From: an uncultured Alphaproteobacteria bacterium
Lineage (GTDB): Bacteria; Pseudomonadota; Alphaproteobacteria; Puniceispirillales; UBA1172
Direction of reading: 5' to 3'
NCBI GenBank assembly: GCA_913056245.1
Contig: CAJXME010000010.1
Location: forward strand, 1-12,922
DNA length: 12,922 bases
Shown: positions 7,489 through 12,922 of the stretch, in pieces
How the letters are laid out: every line of letters starts with the position of its first letter
Position numbering within the stretch: position 1 is the stretch's first letter
Program-made: the position numbers and the translations under genes
The notes under the pieces: generated by a model
What the model was told of the DNA's origin: nothing
Database searches by the model: none
What the model saw: only the letters and a program-made list of their open reading frames with translations

Positions 7489-8505
7489 TCAGCCGCCGGT
7501 GACGCTCATGTGACGGGCGACCGCTGGAGCGGTGTTGCGCCGATCAATGATGAAATCATGACCTTTTGGCTTGCGACCGATGGCTTCGACGATGGCGGCA
7601 TCAAGCCCTTCAACCCCATGTTGGCGAAGCGCGGCGGAAAGATCAGCGTTATCATCTTGACCCAAACACATATAAAGCATGCCCGTGCAGGTCAGGCGGA
7701 CGCGATTGCAGCTCTCGCAGAAGTTATGGCTGAGGGGTGTGATAAACCCTAATTTGCGGCCGGTTTCTTCGACTTGCGTGTAGCGCGCAGGCCCGCCACT
7801 TTTGTAATCAAGATCGGTTAAGGTGAACCGCTTGGCAAGATTGGCGCGCACCAAGGAAACAGGCAAATATTGATCAACGCGATTTTCCGAGCCAATATCG
7901 CCCATGGGCATGACTTCGATGATCGTCATATCGACGCCCATTTTTCCGCACCAATCGACCATATCGCCCAGTTCATCGTCGTTAAAGCCTTTGAGCGCGA
8001 CGGCGTTTAATTTAATGGCGATGCCAGCGGCAAGCGCGGCGTCAATGCCTTCTAAGACTTTGGCTAAATCCCCCCAACGGGTGATGTGCTTGAATTTATC
8101 CGCGTCTAACGTGTCGATGGATACATTGACCCGCCGCACGCCAGCGCGATAGAGATCATCGGCCATTTTGGACAATTGGCTGCCATTGGTGGTGATGGTG
8201 ACTTCATCAAGATGACCTCGACCCACCTCATCGCCCAGCGCTGAAATCAATTGCATGATGTTGCGGCGCACGAGCGGCTCCCCGCCGGTCAAACGGATTT
8301 TGCGTGTGCCGACGGCCATAAAGCGGCGGCATACGATTTCCAATTCTTCGAGGGTCAGCAATTCGGCTTTGGGTAAAAACGTCATGTTTTCCGCCATGCA
8401 ATAAACACAGCGGAAATCACAGCGATCGGTTACCGAAACACGCAAATATTCGATAGGACGCCCAAAGGGGTCAACAAGAGGGTGATCATTGTCAGCGCGT
8501 GTCAT
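7489..8505 (-). CDS. moaA: GTP 3',8-cyclase (molybdenum cofactor step 1)
   Basis: 338 residues. MoaA is a radical S-adenosylmethionine enzyme that turns GTP into 3',8-cyclo-7,8-dihydro-GTP, the first committed step to molybdopterin. The N-terminal cluster motif CDFRCVYC (Cys29, Cys33, Cys36) is intact, with LTGGEPLVR at 72-80. The second cluster is held by Cys263, Cys266 and Cys280 (C-x2-C-x13-C), and the protein ends in the Gly-Gly tail needed for activity (SVTGG). I chose ATG 8505 over the TTG at 8508; GGAAA lies about eight bases upstream. A strong promoter-like element lies at 8597-8568, giving an expected leader of about 55 bases. That is too short for a molybdenum-cofactor riboswitch. 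No other moa gene is adjacent. Confidence 0.96.
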   Translation of the reverse strand: MTRADNDHPLVDPFGRPIEYLRVSVTDRCDFRCVYCMAENMTFLPKAELLTLEELEIVCRRFMAVGTRKIRLTGGEPLVRRNIMQLISALGDEVGRGHLDEVTITTNGSQLSKMADDLYRAGVRRVNVSIDTLDADKFKHITRWGDLAKVLEGIDAALAAGIAIKLNAVALKGFNDDELGDMVDWCGKMGVDMTIIEVMPMGDIGSENRVDQYLPVSLVRANLAKRFTLTDLDYKSGGPARYTQVEETGRKLGFITPLSHNFCESCNRVRLTCTGMLYMCLGQDDNADLSAALRQHGVEGLDAAIVEAIGRKPKGHDFIIDRRNTAPAVARHMSVTGG

Positions 8506-8567
8506 CAAACCGTTTCCAAAGTGATTGATACTATTGATATAGGATGTTTCGTTGAATTGTCTTACAA

Positions 8568-8597
8568 ATTATAGAAAAAATATAACCAAAGAATCAA
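8568..8597 (-). promoter_or_regulatory. Sigma-70-like promoter of moaA
   Basis: On the minus strand TTGATT (8597-8592) and a perfect TATAAT (8573-8568) are separated by 18 bases. The expected transcript start is near 8561, about 55 bases before the moaA ATG. The -35 element begins four bases past the T-tract of the upstream small RNA terminator, so moaA appears to be an independent transcription unit. Confidence 0.65.
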
Positions 8598-8600
8598 AGC

Positions 8601-8628
8601 AAAAAAAAGGCCGCGGCGAACCGCGACC
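8601..8628 (-). terminator. Rho-independent terminator of the small RNA
   Basis: On the minus strand GGTCGCGG (8628-8621) pairs with CCGCGGCC (8616-8609) around a TTCG loop: eight pairs with one G-T wobble. Eight T follow (8608-8601). It is the clearest terminator in the window. It would also stop any read-through from gluQ. Confidence 0.9.
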
Positions 8629-8665
8629 GAGTTTAGGGAGGAAACGCGCATCACTTGGATGCGAC
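8601..8665 (-). ncRNA. Candidate small regulatory RNA, alpha-r8/MmgR-like
   Basis: Reading the minus strand from about 8665, the sequence makes a compact three-part RNA of about 65 nt. A perfect six-base-pair hairpin comes first (CGCATC 8663-8658, loop CAAGT, GATGCG 8652-8647). Next is an unpaired stretch CGTTTCCTCCCTAAACT (8646-8630), complementary to Shine-Dalgarno-type AGGGAGGAAA. Last is a strong UUCG-capped terminator ending in eight T. A promoter-like element ends seven bases before the proposed start. This order and the CCUCCC core match, from memory, the alphaproteobacterial alpha-r8 family that includes Sinorhizobium MmgR (about 77 nt), which lowers phasin expression and limits polyhydroxybutyrate build-up. 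Family membership is my recollection and not a search result; the structural signals are seen directly. The 5' end is inferred from the -10 position. It could instead be only a terminator with flanking sequence. Confidence 0.68.
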
Positions 8666-8671
8666 AGGGGT

Positions 8672-8700
8672 GATATGCTCCTTTTTCAGTCTTAAGTCAA
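8672..8700 (-). promoter_or_regulatory. Promoter-like element upstream of the small RNA
   Basis: TTGACT (8700-8695) is a five-of-six match to the -35 consensus and is followed 17 bases later by CATATC (8677-8672), a weak -10. Spacing is ideal, and the start would fall near 8665, just before the first stem-loop of the candidate RNA. The weak -10 suggests that an activator may be needed. Confidence 0.5.
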
Positions 8701-8735
8701 CAACGCTGACCTAATAAAATTACCAAAAACCCGTG

Positions 8736-8755
8736 GCAGGGTGACGCAGGGTGAT
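8736..8755. repeat. Ten-base tandem repeat upstream of the small RNA promoter
   Basis: GCAGGGTGAC (8736-8745) is followed at once by GCAGGGTGAT (8746-8755), nine of ten bases the same with a one-helical-turn period. It lies about 70-90 bases before the proposed start of the small RNA, a normal place for an activator. No known binding motif is recognised. Confidence 0.4.
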
Positions 8756-8809
8756 TTTCTGCAATTTTCTTTGTCTTTTTAAGGGGTAAGCCGGATTGTT
8801 TTGGCGGCC

Positions 8810-9715
8810 TTATCGCTGCATCACCGCCAGCATATCAAGAACCGGTGAGGTGTTTTGGGTATAGGCATCCAGCATCGTCAGAATATCTTGGCGGTTATGC
8901 CCTTGGCGGCGCAATTCTTCAATACTGGTGGCGTCGTCGCGGTTGGCAAGGCGTTTGCCGCGTTGATCGGTGACCAGCGGATGATGCGACCAGCAGATAT
9001 CCGGCAAATCGAGTAAATATTGAAGCAAGCGATGGATGGGGACTTGATCTTTCAAATCCTCGCCGCGGGTGACCAGCGTGACGCCGCTTTCCGCGTCATC
9101 AATCACCACGCTGAGATGGTAACTGGTGCCAATATCTTTGCGGGCGATGACCACATCCCCCAGTTGATCGAGATCGATCAAAATTGGGTCTTCGCCAACC
9201 TCATAGCAATAGAGTTTATGCACCAAGGGTTTGATGGCTTCCATGCGCAACCGCCAAGCGGGTTCTTGGCCTTGACCGGCGCGTTCATCCGCGTCGTCTT
9301 TGCTGATCAGCCGATCGGTATTGATGGGCGAAGCGCCATTCTTCTTATCCTGAGCCAAGGGCGTGTCATGGGGCGCGGAGAGCAAATGATCCAATTCACG
9401 CCGTGATAAATAGCAAGGATAGACCAGATCGCGGGCTTTCAATTGATCGAGATAGGTTTGATAGACATCCATTCGTTTCGATTGGATCACCACATCGCCA
9501 TCATAATCGATGCCCATGAAGGCTAAATCTTCATAGATGCCGTCATAAAACTCGTCGCGGCAGCGTGTGTGGTCAATATCTTCAATCCGAAGCAACATTT
9601 GGCCATCACCCGCATCGGCAATCTGGCGCGCGACCATCGCCGAATAGACATGGCCTAAATGCAGGCGCCCCGTGGGGCTGGGGGCAAATCTTGTAATAAC
9701 TGGTTTATTGTCCAT
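8810..9715 (-). CDS. gluQ: Glutamyl-Q tRNA(Asp) synthetase
   Basis: 301 residues, the short GluRS-like protein that lacks the anticodon-binding half. It activates glutamate and attaches it to the queuosine base in the anticodon of tRNA(Asp). Seen: VITRFAPSPTGRLHLGH with the HIGH-type HLGH at 19-22, LLRIEDIDHTR (41-51), the YPCYLSRRELD segment near 99-109, and the KMSKS-type KRLANRD at 254-260. The family often has C-x-C in the YPC segment to bind zinc; here only Cys101 remains and the second position is leucine, so the zinc site looks degenerate. The ATG at 9715 begins just before the conserved core and has no ribosome site; a TATATAAT lies right before it, so the mRNA may be leaderless. It is divergent from the esterase gene. 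Confidence 0.93.
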   Translation of the reverse strand: MDNKPVITRFAPSPTGRLHLGHVYSAMVARQIADAGDGQMLLRIEDIDHTRCRDEFYDGIYEDLAFMGIDYDGDVVIQSKRMDVYQTYLDQLKARDLVYPCYLSRRELDHLLSAPHDTPLAQDKKNGASPINTDRLISKDDADERAGQGQEPAWRLRMEAIKPLVHKLYCYEVGEDPILIDLDQLGDVVIARKDIGTSYHLSVVIDDAESGVTLVTRGEDLKDQVPIHRLLQYLLDLPDICWSHHPLVTDQRGKRLANRDDATSIEELRRQGHNRQDILTMLDAYTQNTSPVLDMLAVMQR

Positions 9716-9717
9716 GT

Positions 9718-9727
9718 ATTATATATA
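9718..9727 (-). promoter_or_regulatory. -10 element abutting the gluQ start codon
   Basis: The minus strand reads TATATATAAT (9727-9718), two bases before the gluQ ATG. A -10 at 9727-9722 would start transcription at or next to the A of the ATG, giving a leaderless mRNA. No convincing -35 is visible, and the A+T-rich tract could be chance. Confidence 0.4.
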
Positions 9728-9786
9728 GGCAAAAAAATGATGATGGTTATTAGCCCTGAAGGATCATCGACTTCAGATTTAAGGTT

Positions 9787-9807
9787 ATGCTATCACCATT
9801 ATAGCAT
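9787..9807. promoter_or_regulatory. Perfect inverted repeat before the esterase gene (possible operator)
   Basis: ATGCTAT (9787-9793) and ATAGCAT (9801-9807) are perfect seven-base arms around a seven-base spacer. The right arm includes a TATAGC that could act as a -10 for the plus-strand gene starting at 9830. The size and symmetry suit a dimeric repressor, but no regulator gene is adjacent and no known motif is recognised. Confidence 0.4.
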
Positions 9808-9829
9808 GATCTCAGCGGGAGAGGACAAT

Positions 9830-10507
9830 ATGCCAACGATTATTCGACAAACCATCGCCGGGCTTTCAACGCTCACCCGACAATTGGATGACAGCAGCGC
9901 CAAGCCAGATAAAGCGATTATTTTTCTCCATGGCTGGGGCGCGGATGGCGCGGATTTAATGGATTTGTCCAACGTCATCGCGATGGCGCATCCGACCGCG
10001 CTTTTCTACGCGCCTGATGGTCCTGAGCCTTGTTCCGCCAATCCGATGGGGCGGCAATGGTTTGCGCTTGATGGCGATCAAGCCAGTATTGATCGCGGCC
10101 CAGACCAAGCGATGCCCGCGCTCAAAGAGATGCTTGACCATATCACCAGCACCACGGGGCTAGGCCTTAATCGCATCTGGTTGCTGGGGTTTTCGCAAGG
10201 CGGCATGATGGCGCTTCATATCGGCACAAGGCTTGCGGAAAATCTGGGCGGCGTGATGAGTTTTTCCGGCGCGTTGCTCGCTCCTGACCAATTGGCGAAA
10301 TCGATCACGTCACGGCCGCCGGTGTTATTGGTCCATGGCGAAGACGATCAGGTGGTGCCGTTCCAAGCCTTGGCCATCGCCGAAGCGGTGCTGGCGCAAA
10401 ATGACGTGACGGTCACCAGTTTGCCGCGCCCCGGCCTTGATCACGGCATTGATCAAGACGGCTTCCAGCGCGCGATTGCGTTTATCGAAGAGACGTCAGG
10501 CGACTAG
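9830..10507 (+). CDS. Alpha/beta-hydrolase, phospholipase/carboxylesterase family
   Basis: 225 residues, the normal size for this serine esterase family (YpfH/EstB-like, Pfam Abhydrolase_2). It should hydrolyse short-chain carboxylic or thio-esters in the cytoplasm; the true substrate is unknown. The fold and catalytic set are clear: IIFLHGWGADG (30-40) with the oxyanion-hole region, nucleophile Ser122 in GFSQGG, Asp173 in HGEDDQVVP and His205 in LDHGID. There is no signal peptide. The frame is open 57 codons further upstream across the gluQ start, but ATG 9830 has a strong GGGAGAGG five bases before it, so that extension is rejected. An inverted repeat lies just upstream. It is followed by an HNH gene on the same strand after 115 bases that include another inverted repeat, so the two are probably separate units. 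Confidence 0.88.
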   Translation: MPTIIRQTIAGLSTLTRQLDDSSAKPDKAIIFLHGWGADGADLMDLSNVIAMAHPTALFYAPDGPEPCSANPMGRQWFALDGDQASIDRGPDQAMPALKEMLDHITSTTGLGLNRIWLLGFSQGGMMALHIGTRLAENLGGVMSFSGALLAPDQLAKSITSRPPVLLVHGEDDQVVPFQALAIAEAVLAQNDVTVTSLPRPGLDHGIDQDGFQRAIAFIEETSGD

Positions 10508-10527
10508 ATATCTTATTAAACTTTTGT

Positions 10528-10551
10528 GAAACCACAAGATATAGTGGTTTC
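10528..10551 (+). terminator. Perfect inverted repeat after the esterase gene, weak terminator candidate
   Basis: GAAACCAC (10528-10535) and GTGGTTTC (10544-10551) make an eight-base-pair stem around loop AAGATATA, 20 bases after the stop. The following sequence, TTCCCGCC, is a poor U-tract, so termination would be weak; a binding site or an mRNA-stabilising stem is also possible. Confidence 0.4.
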
Positions 10552-10570
10552 TTCCCGCCTCAGGGGTTGC

Positions 10571-10600
10571 TTGATCGGTTTTTTCGTGATTAAGTTATAG
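10571..10600 (+). promoter_or_regulatory. Possible promoter of the HNH gene
   Basis: TTGATC (10571-10576) and TTATAG (10595-10600) are 18 bases apart, placing a start near 10607, just before the coding region at 10623. Both hexamers are partial matches, so this is tentative. Confidence 0.35.
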
Positions 10601-10622
10601 CCATGATGAGGCGTATCAACCG

Positions 10623-11294
10623 ATGTTAGATGGCCATAAGTCATCGCCGCAATCTTCCCGCCAATCGGATGGCCACCATTCGCGACCGTCCAGTTTTGGT
10701 GAAGGTTTGGCGCCAGCCTTAGCGCTCAATGCTGATTTCCGCCCCCTCAGTTATTTCCCTTTATCGCTCTGGTCTTGGCAGGACACCGTCAAGGCGGTGT
10801 TTTTGGATCGCGTGACGATCATTTCTGAATATGACAGTTATATTCATTCGCCCAGCATTTCGATGCGCTTGCCGAGTGTGATCGCGCTGAAAGATTACGT
10901 TCAGCAAAGCCCGAACCCGGCCTTTACGCGGTTTAATGTCTTTTTGCGCGATAAGTTTTGCTGCCAATATTGCAGCCGTGAGTTTCAAGCGCAGGATTTG
11001 ACCTTTGATCATGTGATCCCTCGCTCGCGTGGGGGGCGCACCACTTGGGAAAACGTGGTGGCGGCTTGCAGCCGATGCAATTTGCTGAAATCCAATAAAA
11101 TGCCAAAGGAATGTGGGATGATCCCACGGATCACGCCCCAGCAACCCAACACCTGGCAATTGCAAGAAAATGGCCGCCGGTTTCCGCCAAACCATTTGCA
11201 TCATTCCTGGCGTGATTATCTCTATTGGGATAGCGAGTTGGAACATGACGCCTCACCAGACTTCAAGATGTCCGGTGATATCATTCTGACGTGA
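10623..11294 (+). CDS. HNH endonuclease-domain protein
   Basis: 223 residues. It belongs to the stand-alone HNH protein family found widely in Alphaproteobacteria; the cellular role is not established as far as I know. After a polar, probably disordered N-terminal stretch (1-28) comes a conserved segment ALNADFRPLSYFPLSLWSW (about 34-52), then SMRLPSVIAL and the HNH module: Cys114-x2-Cys117, LTFDHVIPRSRGG with the catalytic-type His130, Asn144 in TWENVVAAC and Cys149-x2-Cys152, which with the first pair should bind structural zinc. The C-terminal FPPNHLHHSWRDYLYW block is also typical of this group. GAGG lies 11 bases before ATG 10623. There is no partner methylase or defence gene nearby, so I would not call it a restriction enzyme. 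It converges on coq7 with 12 bases between the stops. Confidence 0.86.
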   Translation: MLDGHKSSPQSSRQSDGHHSRPSSFGEGLAPALALNADFRPLSYFPLSLWSWQDTVKAVFLDRVTIISEYDSYIHSPSISMRLPSVIALKDYVQQSPNPAFTRFNVFLRDKFCCQYCSREFQAQDLTFDHVIPRSRGGRTTWENVVAACSRCNLLKSNKMPKECGMIPRITPQQPNTWQLQENGRRFPPNHLHHSWRDYLYWDSELEHDASPDFKMSGDIILT

Positions 11295-11306
11295 TTTCAG
11301 GGGCTG

Positions 11307-11825
11307 TTAGTATTTTTCCGCCAATTTGATCGCCGTGCGGCATCCCACTTGAATGATTCGCCGCATCACGGGATAGCCCACCGCTTGTTCGCCATCGTGG
11401 TCGACAGCCGTGTCGCGGTGTTCCAATTCTTCATCACGGAATTTAAGCAGCGTGGCGCGCAAATCCGCTTCGTCATCATCGAGGGATTCGGCTTGGTCGT
11501 GATAATGCTCGCCGATCACTTCTTCCACGGCGATGGTGCAGGCCATGGCGGCTTTCGGTCCCATGGCGGCGGTCACCGCCCCAAGGGCAAATCCCGCGAC
11601 ATTCCAGAACGGCGTCATCACCGATGGCCGCACTTGATAATCGTTGAGCAGGTTTTCAAACGTGTCGAGATGCTCTTGCTCTTGATCCTTCATATGTTCG
11701 ATTTCAGCCGCCACGGGGTGATTTTTAAGCACCGCGATTTGACCTTCATAAATCCGCTTAGCGCCTAATTCACCCGCATGGTCAACGCGCAGAAAACGAT
11801 CAATATTCGGGTTGGATCGGGTCAT
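11307..11825 (-). CDS. coq7: Demethoxyubiquinone hydroxylase (3-demethoxyubiquinol 3-hydroxylase)
   Basis: 172 residues, the usual bacterial Coq7 length. A di-iron enzyme that adds the last hydroxyl to the ubiquinone ring at the membrane. The ligand set is visible in a ferritin-like four-helix layout: Glu19 in RVDHAGELGA, Glu49-x2-His52 in DQEQEHLDTF, a glutamate at about 101 in VEEVIGEHYHDQ and Glu133-x2-His136 in DEELEHRDTA. Hydrophobic helices around 70-98 probably dip into the membrane surface. ATG 11825 has a good GAGGT five bases upstream. It is the third gene of a minus-strand run after yqaA-like and dsbB, 32 bases beyond the dsbB stop. It replaces the flavin-type UbiF of enterobacteria, as is usual in Alphaproteobacteria. 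Confidence 0.95.
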   Translation of the reverse strand: MTRSNPNIDRFLRVDHAGELGAKRIYEGQIAVLKNHPVAAEIEHMKDQEQEHLDTFENLLNDYQVRPSVMTPFWNVAGFALGAVTAAMGPKAAMACTIAVEEVIGEHYHDQAESLDDDEADLRATLLKFRDEELEHRDTAVDHDGEQAVGYPVMRRIIQVGCRTAIKLAEKY

Positions 11826-11857
11826 GGTCTACCTCAACAGAACAAAATCGTGGGTTG

Positions 11858-12358
11858 TTACTTCCAATGATGCTTCAGGCAAGCCAAGGCTGTCATGGCC
11901 ATCCCTAGGCTGATCAACATATTCCAATTTGCCATGGATAAACCGAAAAGAGACCATGGCACCTCGTCGCACCGGATCACCGGCGCCGCCAATAATTGAT
12001 CGAGCAAAGCGGAAGGTGAGCCATCAAGGGCAATCCCGCCGCTGCACGCCGTGGGGCCGGGCAAAATGCCCAATTCAACGCCGCCATGCCACGCCGCAAT
12101 CCCGCCGCCAATGGCAAGAATAACCCCTAAGAACAGGAGCATCGCCTTGGGGTTAAGCGGCGTGAAGGGCAAAAGCGTCACCGCCGCCAGAGCGATCACA
12201 AGACCGTGGGGGATGCGTTGCCAATAACACATTGTGCAGGGCAAAAGCCCCATGCCAAATTCAAAAAAATAAGCCATGCCCAGCATAAAGCCAGAACCAA
12301 GGCCAAGCCATGCCACCATGATGGTGGGGGGGAAGCGATCAAAAATTGAAGCCATCAT
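11858..12358 (-). CDS. dsbB: Disulfide bond formation protein B
   Basis: 166 residues with four membrane helices. DsbB reoxidises a periplasmic DsbA-type thiol oxidase and passes the electrons to ubiquinone in the inner membrane. The two cysteine pairs are in place: Cys41-x2-Cys44 in LLPCTMCYWQR after the first helix, and Cys105 and Cys130 in the second periplasmic loop, followed by the WSLFGLSMANWN segment typical of the family. I start at ATG 12358 because it overlaps the stop of the upstream gene in an ATGA junction and has GGAAGG seven bases before it; an in-frame TTG-type start at 12373 has less support. The overlap points to translational coupling with the YqaA-like gene, and coq7 follows 32 bases later. 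No dsbA gene is present in the window. Confidence 0.93.
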   Translation of the reverse strand: MMASIFDRFPPTIMVAWLGLGSGFMLGMAYFFEFGMGLLPCTMCYWQRIPHGLVIALAAVTLLPFTPLNPKAMLLFLGVILAIGGGIAAWHGGVELGILPGPTACSGGIALDGSPSALLDQLLAAPVIRCDEVPWSLFGLSMANWNMLISLGMAMTALACLKHHWK

Positions 12359-12922
12359 TGCGCAACCTTCCAAAAAATCAGCACAAGGCCAATGAGCATC
12401 ATTGAAAATAAGGCGGCTTTTTTATTATCGCTGCGGTGGCGGACAATCGCGGCCACCAGCAAGAAACGCGCCGTGCGCCCCACCAGCGACGCCAACGCCA
12501 TAGGGATCAGGCCAATCCCTAAAAACCCCGCCGATACCGCCATGACTTTATAGGGAAGAGGGGTGAACGCGCCAATCATCACAAACAGCCAACCATGCGC
12601 CGCAATGCCTTCTGCGACGGCGGCATAATGACCGTCATGGCCAATCCAGCCTGAGGCTTGAACGGCTTCACCAATCCAGCCGCCAATCCACCATCCCACC
12701 ATGCCGCCAAGGGTGGAAAAAACACCGATGGTCAAGGCCAAGCGGATATAGCGATTAGGCCGCGCCATCACAACCCCTGCAAGAAGCGGATCAACGGGTA
12801 GCGGAAAGATGATCGATTCCAAAAAAGTCAGGCCATAAAGCCAAGCCAATGCCGTTGGCCGTTGCCCCAGATTAATCACCCATTGCTGAAGCCGCGCCAA
12901 GATGGGAATGCTGGCGATCAAT
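12355..12922 (-). CDS. YqaA/DedA-like membrane protein, N-terminus possibly outside the window
   Basis: About 188 codons are visible before the window edge and the frame is still open there; the first full codon is a TTG, so the true start is either there or outside. The protein has several hydrophobic helices, including WLYGLTFLESIIFPLPVDPLL (about 23-43, the re-entrant LESxxxPxP region), an ARPNRYIRLAL segment, a glycine-rich helix near 70-85 and FTPLPYKVMAVSAGFLG (about 119-135). These match the YqaA branch of the SNARE-associated/DedA superfamily, whose members sit in the inner membrane and in some cases act as lipid flippases or in membrane homeostasis; the role of YqaA is not established. 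Its TGA overlaps the dsbB ATG by four bases, so it heads or precedes the yqaA-dsbB-coq7 operon. Confidence 0.82.
   Translation of the reverse strand, partial: LIASIPILARLQQWVINLGQRPTALAWLYGLTFLESIIFPLPVDPLLAGVVMARPNRYIRLALTIGVFSTLGGMVGWWIGGWIGEAVQASGWIGHDGHYAAVAEGIAAHGWLFVMIGAFTPLPYKVMAVSAGFLGIGLIPMALASLVGRTARFLLVAAIVRHRSDNKKAALFSMMLIGLVLIFWKVAQ

Larger units (their letters stand above)
8506..8809. other. Non-coding gap between gluQ and moaA
   Basis: This 304-base gap is the only sizeable one in the window. No credible reading frame crosses it. Reading the minus strand from gluQ towards moaA it holds a weak four-base-pair hairpin followed by five T (8742 down to about 8725), which may loosely end gluQ; a ten-base tandem repeat (8736-8755); a promoter-like TTGACT...CATATC (8700-8672); a candidate small RNA (8665-8601) with its own strong terminator; and the moaA promoter (8597-8568) with its leader. 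Confidence 0.7.

Noticed and set aside
8506..8570. Molybdenum-cofactor riboswitch in the moaA leader
   Set aside because: The promoter-like element at 8597-8568 leaves a leader of only about 55 A+T-rich bases with no strong stems.
8725..8742. A Rho-independent terminator for gluQ
   Set aside because: The minus-strand hairpin ACCC/GGGT has only four pairs before five T; it is too weak to call separately.
9659..9829. N-terminal extension of the esterase over the gluQ start
   Set aside because: It would overlap gluQ on the other strand; ATG 9830 has a strong GGGAGAGG and matches the family start.
10623..11294. The HNH protein as part of a restriction or defence system
   Set aside because: No methylase, helicase, nuclease partner or other defence gene is near, and the protein looks like a common conserved alphaproteobacterial type among housekeeping genes.

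Overview
The window looks like the chromosome of an alphaproteobacterium, most likely a Rhodospirillales or SAR116-like lineage. The support is a Coq7-type demethoxyubiquinone hydroxylase, an alphaproteobacterial-style HNH protein, GluQ, a DsbB/YqaA pair, a CbiD-containing cobalamin locus, and a small RNA that resembles the alphaproteobacterial alpha-r8/MmgR family. Base composition is moderate (roughly mid-50s percent G+C by eye) and even across the genes. I see no insertion sequence, prophage, CRISPR array, tRNA or rRNA. Gene packing is tight: several starts overlap stops, and two convergent pairs have directly adjacent stop codons.

Bases 1-4440 hold a cobalamin (corrin ring) locus: the 3' end of cobM (+), cobB and cobA (- strand, translationally coupled), then cbiD and cobK (+ strand, translationally coupled). 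The divergent cobA/cbiD gap (2479-2623) is the likely control region. CobA makes precorrin-2; CobM, CbiD and CobK act on ring methylation, ring contraction and reduction; CobB amidates the a and c side chains. The metal-insertion and ring-contraction genes that would decide between aerobic and anaerobic routes are not in the window.

Bases 4441-7488 carry an aspartate/aromatic-type aminotransferase (-), a short glyoxalase I (+) and an MFS transporter of unknown substrate (+). Bases 7489-9715 hold moaA (molybdenum cofactor step 1) and gluQ (queuosine-tRNA glutamylation), both on the minus strand. They are separated by the only sizeable non-coding gap, 8506-8809. That gap contains the most interesting element of the window: on the minus strand a promoter-like sequence, a small stem-loop, an unpaired UUUCCUCCCU tract able to pair with Shine-Dalgarno sequences, and a strong UUCG-capped Rho-independent terminator. 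Together they make a candidate small RNA of about 65 nt. A good sigma-70-like promoter for moaA starts a few bases beyond the terminator.

Bases 9830-11294 encode a serine carboxylesterase and an HNH-domain protein (+). Bases 11307-12922 hold a minus-strand operon: a YqaA/DedA-like membrane protein (cut by the window edge), DsbB, and Coq7. Coq7 makes the ubiquinone that DsbB-type enzymes use as electron acceptor, so this grouping makes biochemical sense. Apart from the small RNA and a few possible regulatory repeats, this is housekeeping and cofactor metabolism; I found no defence system or other novel multi-gene system.
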